A stretch of DNA of 64,000 nt from JACOMS01 sp964352785 (lineage in GTDB: Bacteria > Pseudomonadota > Alphaproteobacteria > Caulobacterales > Maricaulaceae): contig CAYGTI010000009.1 in assembly GCA_964352785.1 (NCBI GenBank), forward strand, positions 46,802 through 110,801. The letters are read 5' to 3'. This document shows positions 26,901-34,613 of the stretch, piece by piece (within the stretch, counting starts at the first letter, position 1; the number at the start of each line of letters is the position of its first letter). Under the pieces are notes generated by a model. It was not told the DNA's origin. It saw nothing but the letters and a program-made list of their open reading frames with translations, and made no database searches. The position numbers were made by a program, and so were the translations under genes.

Positions 26901-27025
26901 TCCTTGGAGAGCTGCGTTTGGATTTTTTCTTTATACACTGAGGACGGCACAAGGGTGGGAATGATCGCCGCAGAGGCAACGAGCAATACGACGACAATCG
27001 CCAAGCCTATGAAAAATTTCCGCAT
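23933..27025 (-). CDS. AsmA-family protein
   Basis: A 1,030-residue AsmA/TamB-like protein, probably bridging the envelope and involved in outer-membrane lipid or protein homeostasis. Residues 1-25 are a signal anchor (FFIGLAIVVVLLVASAAII). The AsmA N-terminal domain follows, then a long beta-rich region with repeated units such as VTLDGMLTATIPSLRKLA, and the AsmA C-terminal domain near 760-900 (GFSIKGSGLSQADIMKSLAG). The last ~110 residues are a low-complexity Thr/Pro/Gln/Lys/Glu tail. AGGAG precedes the ATG. It converges with the membrane protein gene. Exact substrate unknown. Confidence 0.88.
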   Translation of the reverse strand: MRKFFIGLAIVVVLLVASAAIIPTLVPSSVYKEKIQTQLSKELARDVSIKGDVKLSVFPSISAKTERVVIGNPAGFDGEVFAAMDGLNAKIKLLPLLSKRVEIKAFVLKNPVINLQKKADGTANWIIGSKADSPEPTPTEDTGPFKRDGRYATIDPAIGLFAIENGTVTYRDAATDTSYDLKEANLSLKLPSLSKPVNVKGDVIFGGEPLTLNVSLDTPRKFLNGDAAPVSAAIKTAFADIAAKGTFLASEAIAFDLNIEGDISDVAALAAYIPSGIPLASIAKTVSLKGNYIYDGVTFSAKGANISAKGPALDAAYTGDAVLADTPVLNGSVNVDVRDVPLLAGLLQQDMAGIDLAKTLTLSADMSAQGKGFSAKNVKAAMTGDGLDATFTGTAAFDGAVTANGDFSANTPSVPALVKALKLDIPQAAAAGNAGVKGKVNMKGDVMTLSGVSAVTQGGTATGRYYGDVTLGKTLAFNGTFESALSSLTEFAALTGTDVPYASAIGQIKASGTVSGQNDAIRLTDLDAALTDGQINGRYQGAASLKDGVTLDGMLTATIPSLRKLAATGGTELPPSTPTGDIYEAFSVSGAVKGTPGNIAFENADIALDHLNGGGRFDIDLSGTKPLLTGTLDLPGGLDLRPYMASYAAQNPTGKIQPWSEQPLNVSMMNTVDGNFKIYTKNIVTDRLKMGEANIDAALRSGKLTANIPKLNMYGGLGKLTATLDAAASKPEVTLNVAMDDLKTNAFLSAVAGFTNATGETNTGFSIKGSGLSQADIMKSLAGQGTFKVENGQLSGVDLQQLLSGLDTAITSRSLPSGIGADYATKFNNIAGLFTIENGIVNIGDFDLNGFGVAAKGGGQIDLGGQNIDFGLQPRLTDKNANDLASFGIPIRLKGGFGSVSAGLDTDMLGQIAASQAKARVQKELTERIGGSAGSLLGGILGGQTSTQSQGTTTPGATPTPPKTTQEDAVNNLLGGLLGTQKKQETDPNAQNTNPQDTEEQKKKDEEAAKKKEPSIEDTLFGILGQRDKD

Positions 27026-27198
27026 GTCTATCTCCTAAGCGGGAAACGCTCTTTAAGGGTGGGTATACTGCATTAAATGAACGGGAGCAAAACATGTTCA
27101 TGTCAATTCAGTTAAACGCAGTTCATGTCTGTTTTTTAATCCGGACTTGCGTTATAGTGATAAAGTAATCGGGGACCGCAAGATCAACAGGAGACATC

Positions 27199-28131
27199 AT
27201 GTGTAATCAACATCAGCAGGATATAACGAAACAGGATCAGAAAACGCGCGGTATGATGGAGCGGCGTAGGCTCGTTCAAGCGCTTGGTGCTGGCGGAGTT
27301 CTAACCTTGGCACCATCTCTGAGCGGTTGTGCGACAAACCCCGAAACTGGCGCTAGCCAGTTTTTACTCGTTGGTGATAGCCAGCTTAATGAAATGGCGG
27401 CTTCAAGCTGGGCAGAAACAAAAAAGACTACGCCGATCTCGACGGACCCGCGTTATACAAACCGCCTCAGAAATATCGGCAACCGCATTTCGCGCGGCGC
27501 AGACAAGTCCAATGAGACATGGGAATATCAGGTCTTTGACCAAGAGACAAAAAACGCCTTCGTTTTGCCGGGGAACCGTGTTGGGTTTTACAAAGGCATG
27601 ATGGACTTTACCGACAATGATGACCAGATTGCCGCTATCATGGGCCACGAAGTTGGCCATGTGACAGGCCGCCACGCGGCCGAGCGTGTGAGCACACAAA
27701 TGGCCGGTCAGGTTGGCGTGGCTGGATTATCTATTCTTGGCAGTTCGCAAATGACCAAAGGGTGCCGTAATAAATCTCAGACTCAGCAGCAATATAATAG
27801 CTGTATGCAGAGCGCGAATCGTAATTCTCAATTACTCAGCGCGGCTCTGGGGATGGGTTTTACTGTTGGTATTATGCTACCATATTCGCGTAAACATGAA
27901 AGTCAGTCCGATCTACTCGGCGCAAAATATATGCACAAAGCCGGTTATGATGCGTATCAATCTGTGTCTCTGTGGGAAAAGATGGCCGAGACAAGCACAA
28001 ACCGTCAGCCTGAATTTATGTCAACACATCCCGACCCCGCCCGGCGAGCGCGTGATCTGCATAATTACATCAAATATCAGGAAACACTCGGTAGCCAAGG
28101 GTGGCAATCCATCCAAATGCCCGATGCCTAA
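27199..28131 (+). CDS. M48-family zinc metalloprotease lipoprotein
   Basis: Exported peptidase, 310 residues, starting at 27199 behind CAGGAG. A twin-Arg-like ERRRLVQALGAGGVLTLAP precedes lipobox LSGC (about residues 33-36), so it is lipid-anchored. The catalytic site is HEVGH (HExxH) in MGHEVGHVTGRHAAER, with the third ligand Glu in KHESQSDLLGAKYM. Family members with this layout (BepA/LoiP type) degrade misassembled outer-membrane proteins. A Cys-containing insert follows the active site. It ends at a clear terminator. Confidence 0.92.
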   Translation: MCNQHQQDITKQDQKTRGMMERRRLVQALGAGGVLTLAPSLSGCATNPETGASQFLLVGDSQLNEMAASSWAETKKTTPISTDPRYTNRLRNIGNRISRGADKSNETWEYQVFDQETKNAFVLPGNRVGFYKGMMDFTDNDDQIAAIMGHEVGHVTGRHAAERVSTQMAGQVGVAGLSILGSSQMTKGCRNKSQTQQQYNSCMQSANRNSQLLSAALGMGFTVGIMLPYSRKHESQSDLLGAKYMHKAGYDAYQSVSLWEKMAETSTNRQPEFMSTHPDPARRARDLHNYIKYQETLGSQGWQSIQMPDA

Positions 28132-28138
28132 TGCACAA

Positions 28139-28173
28139 CCGCCCTTGCTAAACCCCAGTAAGGGCGGGTTTTT
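28139..28173 (+). terminator. intrinsic terminator after the M48 protease
   Basis: CCGCCCTT (28139-28146) pairs with AAGGGCGG (28160-28167), followed by GTTTTT, 8 nt after the stop codon. Confidence 0.85.
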
Positions 28174-28256
28174 AATCGGCTATATTTGTGAAAACACGCT
28201 TGATAGGGGGCGGGCCTTGGTATAGACACCGTCCGCTGACACATATCAGATGATAT

Positions 28257-28333
28257 GCCGCCTTAGCTCAGTTGGTTAGAGCGCTGGTTTGTGGAACCAG
28301 AGGTCCTCAGTTCAAACCTGAGAGGCGGTACCA
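28257..28333 (+). tRNA. tRNA-His (GUG)
   Basis: A 77-nt cloverleaf with encoded CCA. Acceptor GCCGCCT/AGGCGGT (first pair G-U), anticodon stem CTGGT/ACCAG with loop TTGTGGA giving anticodon GTG, and T arm CTCAG-TTCAAAC-CTGAG. The base before the acceptor is T and position 73 is A, so the G-1:C73 identity pair of most tRNA-His is missing, as known for many alphaproteobacteria. Confidence 0.93.
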
Positions 28334-28416
28334 TTTCCCTTCAAAATTCTTAACTTCCGTTGCGAACGTAAACACATCATTTACCGTAACGCCGTATCTC
28401 CAAGGTAGGAGATATT

Positions 28417-29541
28417 ATGACCGGTATCACGCTCGAACACCTCAAAGAAGACGATGTGCGCGCTTTACTGCGCCATCCTGATCCTGAAAAGCGGGCGCAG
28501 GCCGGGCAGCGTATCTGTCATAAAGTCCGGGCGGGCGAGCTCTCAAGCGGCGAGCGCCTGTTTGCCCGTAAGCTTTTGGATTATATGTCCCAAGACGCGG
28601 TTGCTATTGTTCGGCGTACGCTCTCGGTCACTCTTAAAAATTCGCCTGAATTGCCACGTGATATTGCCCTGCGTCTCGCTGCTGATATTGACAATATTGC
28701 CGTACCTATATTGACCAATTCTCCGGTTTTGACCGATGAGGATTTAGTTGAAGTCCTACGCTCCAAAGCCGCCGCAAAAGTTATGGCGATTGCCAAGCGT
28801 GCGCGCGTGAGCGGCACAATCGTGCGCGAAATTGTGCGCTACGGCGATAGCCGCGCAGTCGCCGAGATCGCGGCCAATGACGGCGCGGTCATTGACGAAG
28901 ACCTCGCCGAAAGCCTGCTCGATGTTTATCACGATGATGACTTGATCAAAGAGGCCTTCATTTCACGCCGCGATCTGCCGGTTAAGGTTATGGAACGGTT
29001 GATTACGATCGTGAGCGAAGAGGCAGCGCTTTTGATGAACCGCCATCATGATATTCCCGTGGCCGTGGCTGTGGACATCGCCTCGCGAGCGCGCGAGCGC
29101 GCGACTCTGGATATTACCTACCCCAATATGCGTGAAAAAGACATGCAGTTTTTTGCTGAGCGACTTCATCAGGAAGGCCGCTTGATGCCGTCTTTGCTGA
29201 TCCGCATGGCGGGGCTTGGGCGCATGGGCCTACTCAAATATGCTCTGGCGGAGCTCTCCGGCATTACGCCCGCTAAAGCGGCGCTGATGATCCATGACGG
29301 CGGACCGTTCGGCCTCAAAGCTCTATGTGAGCGCTCAGGTCTTGATCCGCAGCAAACAAAATTTATCCGTGCGGCCTGCGCGATTTTCCGCGATCTTGAA
29401 AACTGCGGCACCGAATATGATCAGGCCTGTTTTCAGTCCCTGATGGTGGAGCGTATGCTCACCTTGCCGTTTGATATGCCCGAGAACGAGCAAAACTGGT
29501 TCCTCGAGCGCCTCGACGGCCTAGAAGCCCATGCCGCCTAA
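28417..29541 (+). CDS. DUF2336-domain protein
   Basis: A 374-residue, all-helical, probably cytosolic protein of the DUF2336 family, which is common in alphaproteobacteria. Its N-terminal half is built from HEAT-like helical pairs; typical text is HPDPEKRAQAGQRICHK and AVPILTNSPVLTDEDLVEVL. TAGGAG precedes the ATG. Function of the family is not established. No partner is evident; the convergent Gdt1-like gene overlaps its stop. Confidence 0.82.
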   Translation: MTGITLEHLKEDDVRALLRHPDPEKRAQAGQRICHKVRAGELSSGERLFARKLLDYMSQDAVAIVRRTLSVTLKNSPELPRDIALRLAADIDNIAVPILTNSPVLTDEDLVEVLRSKAAAKVMAIAKRARVSGTIVREIVRYGDSRAVAEIAANDGAVIDEDLAESLLDVYHDDDLIKEAFISRRDLPVKVMERLITIVSEEAALLMNRHHDIPVAVAVDIASRARERATLDITYPNMREKDMQFFAERLHQEGRLMPSLLIRMAGLGRMGLLKYALAELSGITPAKAALMIHDGGPFGLKALCERSGLDPQQTKFIRAACAIFRDLENCGTEYDQACFQSLMVERMLTLPFDMPENEQNWFLERLDGLEAHAA

Positions 29542-29816
29542 ATCGACTTAAAATGTCCGGCGATCATAATGACGCCAATAATAAGGAACCCGACCCCTGC
29601 GATAAGCTTGAGGGGGAGGGTGGAGAGATGTTTATCGGCTCCCGCGCCTAGCACAACCGCAAGGCCTGTCGAGAGGACCAAAGCTGAAGCGGCCGATAAA
29701 AAGACCAGTGTTCGGTTCGAGGTTCCATCCGACGCAAATAACACCGTTGCTAACTGAGTTTTATCACCCAATTCTGCGAGGAAAACAGTCAAGAAAATTG
29801 TGGCGTAGATATTCAT
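29538..29816 (-). CDS. half-size Gdt1/UPF0016 cation transporter
   Basis: A 92-residue inner-membrane protein with one UPF0016 repeat. The signature ExGDKT is ELGDKTQLA at about residues 15-23 in the first helix; three hydrophobic segments are visible. Full-length family members (TMEM165/Gdt1, MneA) have two such repeats and export Mn2+ or exchange Ca2+/H+; single-repeat proteins would need to dimerise. It overlaps the end of the DUF2336 gene by 4 nt. I see no clear manganese riboswitch upstream. Confidence 0.85.
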   Translation of the reverse strand: MNIYATIFLTVFLAELGDKTQLATVLFASDGTSNRTLVFLSAASALVLSTGLAVVLGAGADKHLSTLPLKLIAGVGFLIIGVIMIAGHFKSI

Positions 29817-29977
29817 TATTTGCTCTTTTTATTTGGTCACGGCTTTGCACCCGGGGCCTGCTACCGTCTTTCAATGGTGTGAATGTTGTTCAATTAGTGC
29901 AATTCGCATTGAAGTGGATTCGAAAATGGGTCTTTTTTGCCTATTCTGTTTGCCCATTTTTTGAAGACTCGCTGAAC

Positions 29978-30469
29978 TCAATTTACCCCAGCATGCACTA
30001 ATATAGCCAATTTATCAAAGGCTTGTGCCCATCCGCCTTCGCCATTTGAGCCAGCAGGAACGCCGATGTGCACCATTTTCATGTGCGTTTTACCGCCGCC
30101 AATATCTGTAAGCTCGACAATGATTTCGGTCACATCGGGGTGCCCTTCCGGCATGCCCATGCTTTGGGGTGATAGAATGTGGCCATCCGCGTCGCACAGG
30201 CTTTCCGTATAAACGAGCCTGTTTGGTGCTGTGATCTCTTTATATTCACCCGTGAACCACATCGTCATGGTTCTGTCCGGCATTTTCATTTCCATACAGA
30301 TTTTGCGCCGCCCGCCGACGGTGACGTCCATCTCCGCGCTTGGGATAGTCATGCCTTTGGGGCCGTACCATTGCTTGAAAAGGGATGGGTCAGTCCACAT
30401 CTGCCAAACGGTCTCGATTGGGGCCTCGAACACACGTTCTAAAACGGCCCATTTGTTTTCATTACTCAT
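29978..30469 (-). CDS. AHSA1-type SRPBCC-fold protein
   Basis: A 163-residue START/AHSA1-like domain protein: residues 5-30 VLERVFEAPIETVWQMWTDPS open the helix-grip fold, then QWYGPKGMTIPSAEMDVTVGG and MKMVHIGVPAGSNGEGGW near the end. These proteins bind hydrophobic ligands in a deep cavity; no substrate is known here. It overlaps the ArsR gene upstream by 8 nt, the common ArsR-SRPBCC pair, and is probably the regulator's target. Confidence 0.85.
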   Translation of the reverse strand: MSNENKWAVLERVFEAPIETVWQMWTDPSLFKQWYGPKGMTIPSAEMDVTVGGRRKICMEMKMPDRTMTMWFTGEYKEITAPNRLVYTESLCDADGHILSPQSMGMPEGHPDVTEIIVELTDIGGGKTHMKMVHIGVPAGSNGEGGWAQAFDKLAILVHAGVN

Positions 30470-30800
30470 TTTTCCCCTCCATCAGTGTTTTTAAGGCAGT
30501 GTCCATTTGGTCAAACCGGGCGTCCCAAATCGGGCGGTATTGATCGGTCCACGACGCCAGCGCCTTGAGCGGCTCTGTGTTGAGCGTGCAGGGACGAAAT
30601 TGTGCGTCCTGTCCGCGTGTTATCAATCCCGCATACTCCAAGACCTTGATGTGCTTGGAGACAGCAGGCAGGCTCATATCAAACGGCGCGGCGAGTTCAT
30701 TGACAGTGGCTTGACCCGCTGCGAGCCGGGATAAAATGGCCCGGCGCGCCGGATGGGCGAGCGCCGAAAATGTTGCGTCGAGCGTCGAGCGGTGTGACAT
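30462..30800 (-). CDS. ArsR-family transcriptional regulator
   Basis: A 112-residue winged-helix repressor: FSALAHPARRAILSRL, then the recognition helix region MSLPAVSKHIKVLEYAGLI. I see no CxC metal site, so it is not an obvious metal sensor. It is translated together with the overlapping AHSA1 gene. A promoter-like sequence and two TGGTTAA repeats lie directly upstream, consistent with autoregulation; the predicted transcript start falls at or beside the ATG, so the mRNA may be leaderless. Confidence 0.9.
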   Translation of the reverse strand: MSHRSTLDATFSALAHPARRAILSRLAAGQATVNELAAPFDMSLPAVSKHIKVLEYAGLITRGQDAQFRPCTLNTEPLKALASWTDQYRPIWDARFDQMDTALKTLMEGKNE

Positions 30801-30806
30801 GCATTG

Positions 30807-30842
30807 CTATTATCCCACTTGGTTAATTAATTCAATGGTTAA
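30807..30842 (-). promoter_or_regulatory. ArsR-AHSA1 promoter with TGGTTAA repeats
   Basis: On the minus strand TTGAAT (30835-30830), a 17-nt spacer and TAATAG (30812-30807) form a promoter. TGGTTAA occurs at 30820-30826 and 30836-30842 on the + strand, flanking the -35. The -10 ends only 6 nt before the ATG at 30800. Confidence 0.5.
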
Positions 30843-30933
30843 ATAAGGCGTGACTATAAAGGGTGTGTGAGTGGAAAGGATAAGCACCCCAAATGAAGTT
30901 AGGGCAATTCTAGGGCAGACCTTAACCCTGATC

Positions 30934-31323
30934 TTAGCGCCGACGTCTGTGCCAGCTTTGCCATTTCAAAAAGACGCGGTAACCGACCATCGCCAATTGC
31001 CGGATACCCGGCACTGAAAATATGAAGGCAAAACGGCGAAGCCCCGGTAATACGCGCCAAATACGGGCAAAAGCATCGACTGCGATAAACCAAGGCGGCT
31101 CGGTTGCACCGCTCATTTGCGGTGGATTGATGTCCCTGACGTGAAATCGCCCCAGTAAGTCTTCGCGTGTTTTACCGGCGGGCAAATCATGAGCGCTCAA
31201 AATTTCAATATCCGTCCACTTTATACGCTGCTGTTTATCCATACGGCTATACAGGCGAACCTCCCACCGGCAGACAGGACAATGGCCATCATAAAACACT
31301 TCAATTTCAGGCGAATAGCTCAT
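30934..31323 (-). CDS. DCC-family thiol-disulfide oxidoreductase-like protein
   Basis: A 129-residue protein of the DUF393/DCC group, named for the DxxCxxC motif visible as FYDGHCPVC near residues 9-17. The rest is helical with an Arg/Trp-rich C-terminus (WQSWHRRRR). I prefer the ATG at 31323 because it starts right before the conserved fold; a longer frame would start at 31392. Neither has a strong ribosome site. The family resembles thioredoxin-like redox proteins, but no partner is known. Confidence 0.8.
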   Translation of the reverse strand: MSYSPEIEVFYDGHCPVCRWEVRLYSRMDKQQRIKWTDIEILSAHDLPAGKTREDLLGRFHVRDINPPQMSGATEPPWFIAVDAFARIWRVLPGLRRFAFIFSVPGIRQLAMVGYRVFLKWQSWHRRRR

Positions 31324-31478
31324 GAAAGAGTGATAACGGGTCGCCGCCGTTCTGTCATGTTTTACGGTGTGGGGCGGTGTAAACTTTAGCAAACAGTCAA
31401 GCTTAGAGGGATGGTTGGAACGTTTTCATGGCGTCGCTACGGGGACAAAGCAGACATCCCACCAGAGTCTTACATTGG

Positions 31479-31494
31479 GCGATTTTAAGCCGCT
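31479..31494 (+). repeat. flanking repeat, left copy
   Basis: GCGATTTTAAGCCGCT. It matches 34598-34613 in 15 of 16 bases, so one copy lies on each side of the four-gene membrane operon. A 9-nt AGCAGACAT at 31449-31457 is nearby and appears inverted (ATGTCTGCT) beside the right copy. Confidence 0.5.
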
Positions 31495-31548
31495 GGACAG
31501 TGCGATCAAAACACCTATGTTTGGACTATAAAGCTTAGGGGGTATAGA

Positions 31549-32307
31549 TTGTTACTTCGTCGAATAACGAAAAACGTCAAAAAGCAGAATTGGTTTGCCG
31601 TCGGGGTTGATTTCTTCATCGTGGTGATAGGCGTGTTCTTCGGTCTTCAGGTGCAGAACTGGAACGAGTTAAGGCAGGAGAGCTGGTTAGAGAACCAGTA
31701 CCTGGAGCGAATGCATATTGATGTTTTAGAAAGCATCGCCGAGACGTCCACGACATTTCAGTTTCAAACCCTCGTTCGCACTGACTTAGATCGAGCCATT
31801 CAAGCCTTTCGATCGGACTCTGAGGTCCTTGAACTGGCGACAGACCAGTGTTTGGCAATATATTTTTCTCACATCTACGATGATATTTTCCTGCCTCAAG
31901 CGGCTGTCACTGAACTCATAGCCAGCGGGCAATTTTCTATATTGAAGGATGAAAGACTCCGTACACGTCTAATTGCGCACGCCCGTTCCCTAGGAGGATG
32001 GCAGGAGGCCGTTGACGGCATTCAGGTCGACAGAGTGGTTTTGTCCTCTCGTTATCCCGCTCTGATCGATCTCGGTTTGGTATTAGCCAAATTTACGGAT
32101 GTTCAAACGGCATATCTTGCAGATGACTTAGACGGTCTCGCTGAATGCGACCTGATGGCTATGCGCCAAACGCCAGGATTTAAGAATGATCTGATAGATA
32201 ACTCTTCTCGTCACACCGCTTACTTTGCCTACCTGTCGGAGCAGCAAGACCATCTGCGGCTGATTCATGAAGCGCTAGATGACGTTATGTCGATCAAACA
32301 CAATTAG
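31549..32307 (+). CDS. single-pass membrane protein, paralogue 1 of 5 (DUF6090-like)
   Basis: Starts with TTG at 31549 behind AGGGGG; 252 residues. The basic N-terminus MLLRRITKNVKKQNW is probably cytosolic. It is followed by one helix (FAVGVDFFIVVIGVFFGLQV, with an Asp) and by QNWNE. By the positive-inside rule the ~215-residue tail faces the periplasm. Tail motifs shared with paralogues 3 and 5: a Cys before SHIY, a Pro, TELIASG, ILKDERLR, DRVV...RYP, then a second Cys and FKNDLIDN. Those two cysteines could form a disulfide. I cannot assign a function. First gene of a four-gene + strand operon (8-nt gap to the next). Confidence 0.7.
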   Translation: MLLRRITKNVKKQNWFAVGVDFFIVVIGVFFGLQVQNWNELRQESWLENQYLERMHIDVLESIAETSTTFQFQTLVRTDLDRAIQAFRSDSEVLELATDQCLAIYFSHIYDDIFLPQAAVTELIASGQFSILKDERLRTRLIAHARSLGGWQEAVDGIQVDRVVLSSRYPALIDLGLVLAKFTDVQTAYLADDLDGLAECDLMAMRQTPGFKNDLIDNSSRHTAYFAYLSEQQDHLRLIHEALDDVMSIKHN

Positions 32308-32315
32308 GGTGAACA

Positions 32316-33008
32316 ATGTTACTTCGTAGAGTCACGAAACACGTCAAAGATCAGAACTGGTTCGCGGTTTTCATTGATTTCCTGATCGTTGTGTTCGGTG
32401 TCTATATCGGTGTTTGGATCGGTGGGTATCAGGAACGACAAGCAACGCTTGAGAAACAAAAACTGGTCGTCGAAGCCTTGCGCAAAGATATGATTGTGAC
32501 TGTGCAGCTTAGCTCGCAATTTGGAAACGATATTGATCAAAAATTTGAGCGCTGGAAGTCCGCCAGAGAAGCAGACAGGCATCTGCCCCCAATATTCTAT
32601 AGAATTCCAGGATCCGATGCGCCACCGCAGCAAATCTGGAATTCCTTGCAGCAGAATCAACTGACCGATCTTTTCTCGCCCGACCTGATCAGTGATCTGG
32701 GCCTCTACTATTCTGAACTAGAAGGCGTTTCGCATAAATATATTCGGTATATCAAATTTGTCGAAGCGGAGATTTTACCGGGTCTCAAGGAAGACCCTTC
32801 ATATTTTTATCGGACGGAAGGGACGCGGCTTAAATCTCAATTTGAAGCCAGCATGGATCGGCTGTGGGAATGGCGCGAGGAAAATGTACGGCTGATCGGG
32901 TGGGCTAAATGTTTGGCAGTCAGACTCGAAACGCCGACCGGGGCAAGCGCGAATTGCATACCCGATTTAGGGACATCAGCGTTTGATAGCGATTGGAATA
33001 CCCCATGA
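32316..33008 (+). CDS. single-pass membrane protein, paralogue 2 of 5
   Basis: A 230-residue member with the same head (MLLRRVTKHVKDQNWFAVF, then an Asp-containing helix IDFLIVVFGVYIGVWIGG) but a different tail. It lacks the SHIY and NDLIDN motifs and instead has coiled-coil-like EKQKLVVEALRKDM after the helix, then two cysteines near the C-terminus (WAKCLAV and ANCIPD). It ends in an ATGA overlap with paralogue 3. Function unknown. Confidence 0.68.
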   Translation: MLLRRVTKHVKDQNWFAVFIDFLIVVFGVYIGVWIGGYQERQATLEKQKLVVEALRKDMIVTVQLSSQFGNDIDQKFERWKSAREADRHLPPIFYRIPGSDAPPQQIWNSLQQNQLTDLFSPDLISDLGLYYSELEGVSHKYIRYIKFVEAEILPGLKEDPSYFYRTEGTRLKSQFEASMDRLWEWREENVRLIGWAKCLAVRLETPTGASANCIPDLGTSAFDSDWNTP

Positions 33009-33763
33009 TCTTTCGCCGCATCAAAGCCCATATCGCCAAGGAAGATTGGTTCGCTGTTTTTATCGATTTCATCATCGTCGTGTTCGGCGTGTTTATGGGT
33101 TTTCAGGTCAATAACTGGAATGTGGCGCGCGATGAGCGATCTTTGGATCAACGCTATATGGTGCGTTTGCACGACGAAATTAGGACAGGTGATGCAGCAA
33201 ACACAGTGATTGCGGATGAGCTCAATACAACAATTGAGTACCTCACGGAAACAATCAGTGTTTTATCAAATTTAGACGCTGAGGATACGCTGACCCGCAA
33301 TCTGTGTGACGCGGTTTTCGCTTCGCACATTTATCGTCCCGGTCGTGTCTCTATCCCAACCATGGATGAGTTGATTGCCAGTGGTCGTGCCTCGGTTATA
33401 TCGGACGATCCTTTGCGCAGGGCTATCTTGCAACTCAGTCAACGCCGACAGGCAACGGACGATTTTAATGCGAGGATAAGCGGAGATGCCGTAGAACTGC
33501 ATCGCAAATATCCCGAACTGATCAAACTTAATAGGGAGCTGACCTATGACCGGTTTGGTTTTGCCCCATACGGCGGGCATACGTGCAATGCAGAGTCAAT
33601 GCGAGAAAATTTGGGATTTATGAATGATCTCACGGATAATCTTTACCGAATGGATTCCTACGTAAAGCTGACGCATAGTCTTGAGCTTGCAGTATTTGAC
33701 GAAATACACACGTCGCTCGATCGGATTTTAAAGATCGATCATAAGGAAGAGCCGACGCCATGA
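33005..33763 (+). CDS. single-pass membrane protein, paralogue 3 of 5
   Basis: Start at the ATG at 33005, within an ATGA overlap; 252 residues. The first 30 residues (head plus most of the helix) are identical to paralogue 4, while 14 of those 30 codons differ synonymously. The tail matches paralogues 1 and 5: LCDAVFASHIYRPG, TMDELIASGR, ISDDPLRRAIL, KYPELI, TCNAESMRENLGFMNDLTDN. The two shared cysteines are conserved. It ends in an ATGA overlap with paralogue 4. Confidence 0.7.
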   Translation: MIFRRIKAHIAKEDWFAVFIDFIIVVFGVFMGFQVNNWNVARDERSLDQRYMVRLHDEIRTGDAANTVIADELNTTIEYLTETISVLSNLDAEDTLTRNLCDAVFASHIYRPGRVSIPTMDELIASGRASVISDDPLRRAILQLSQRRQATDDFNARISGDAVELHRKYPELIKLNRELTYDRFGFAPYGGHTCNAESMRENLGFMNDLTDNLYRMDSYVKLTHSLELAVFDEIHTSLDRILKIDHKEEPTP

Positions 33764-34521
33764 TCTTCCGACGTATCAAAGCTCATATTGCCAAGGAAGA
33801 CTGGTTCGCGGTGTTTATCGATTTTATAATTGTTGTGTTTGGTGTGTTTATCGGTATGCAGGTTAGCAATTGGAACGATGCGCAAAGTTCAAAACGACAA
33901 GAGCAAACCTACTTGTTAGAATTGCGTGCAGAGATCACCGAAAATAACAAAGTAAACTCTGATAAAAATGAACTGACCTACATCGTCGTCGAATCTGGAG
34001 AACGCGCACTCGCCTTTTTGGAAGACGACAAACCTTGCGAGACAATGTGCTGGCAATTGTTAGTCGACTTTTTTCTTGCCTCACAGGTCGCCTCGGCTCC
34101 ATTTTCCTCCCCGGTCTTAGAGGAAATGGAGAGGCTTGGCCTTCCTCGCTCACCCTCTGTAAAAAATGCTTTAGACAGCTATTCGAGCGGTATGGCATCT
34201 CTCTCCTTTTCCATTGGTGGCTCGCCTCCGTATCGCGATCTAGTTCGCAGTTTGTTACCCGTTAGCGCACAACGTGTTCTTTGGCGTGACTGTCACCGCA
34301 TCGGAATTCGTGCCGAATATTATATTACGGACTGTGCAGTCGGCCTCAATGACCGTGAAATTATCGACGTGTTAGAAAAATTACGGGCCAATCCAGACAT
34401 ACACAAAGATTTGACATATTGGATTGGACAAAATGTCTTTCTGATTGGGGCGTTCAACGCCCAAAGCCAATTTAATCAAACCGCTCTCATAGCAATCGAT
34501 CAAGAATTAGCGCGGCACTAA
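33760..34521 (+). CDS. single-pass membrane protein, paralogue 4 of 5
   Basis: 253 residues, coupled to paralogue 3 by ATGA overlap. The head is identical to paralogue 3 for 30 residues and then diverges. The tail lacks SHIY and NDLIDN. Four cysteines are visible (CETMCWQ, RDCHR and TDCAVG). Last gene of the + operon; a 7-bp inverted repeat (GAGCGGC 34582-34588 / GCCGCTC 34608-34614) follows without a T-run. Function unknown. Confidence 0.68.
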   Translation: MIFRRIKAHIAKEDWFAVFIDFIIVVFGVFIGMQVSNWNDAQSSKRQEQTYLLELRAEITENNKVNSDKNELTYIVVESGERALAFLEDDKPCETMCWQLLVDFFLASQVASAPFSSPVLEEMERLGLPRSPSVKNALDSYSSGMASLSFSIGGSPPYRDLVRSLLPVSAQRVLWRDCHRIGIRAEYYITDCAVGLNDREIIDVLEKLRANPDIHKDLTYWIGQNVFLIGAFNAQSQFNQTALIAIDQELARH

Positions 34522-34597
34522 TAATTTTCTTTAACGGTGTTCCTAGCGAGCGTCCTTCTTTGGGCGTATCCTGCCCCACGCGAGCGGCAATGATTGA

Positions 34598-34613
34598 GCG
34601 AATTTAAGCCGCT
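34598..34613 (+). repeat. flanking repeat, right copy
   Basis: GCGAATTTAAGCCGCT, one mismatch from 31479-31494. It is followed 6 nt later by ATGTCTGCT (34620-34628), the reverse complement of the 9-mer beside the left copy. It may be a REP-like element or a cassette boundary. Confidence 0.5.

Noticed and set aside
29817..29977. Possible yybP-ykoY manganese riboswitch in front of the Gdt1-like gene
   Set aside because: The leader has a GC-rich imperfect inverted repeat, but I could not find the conserved riboswitch core sequences.
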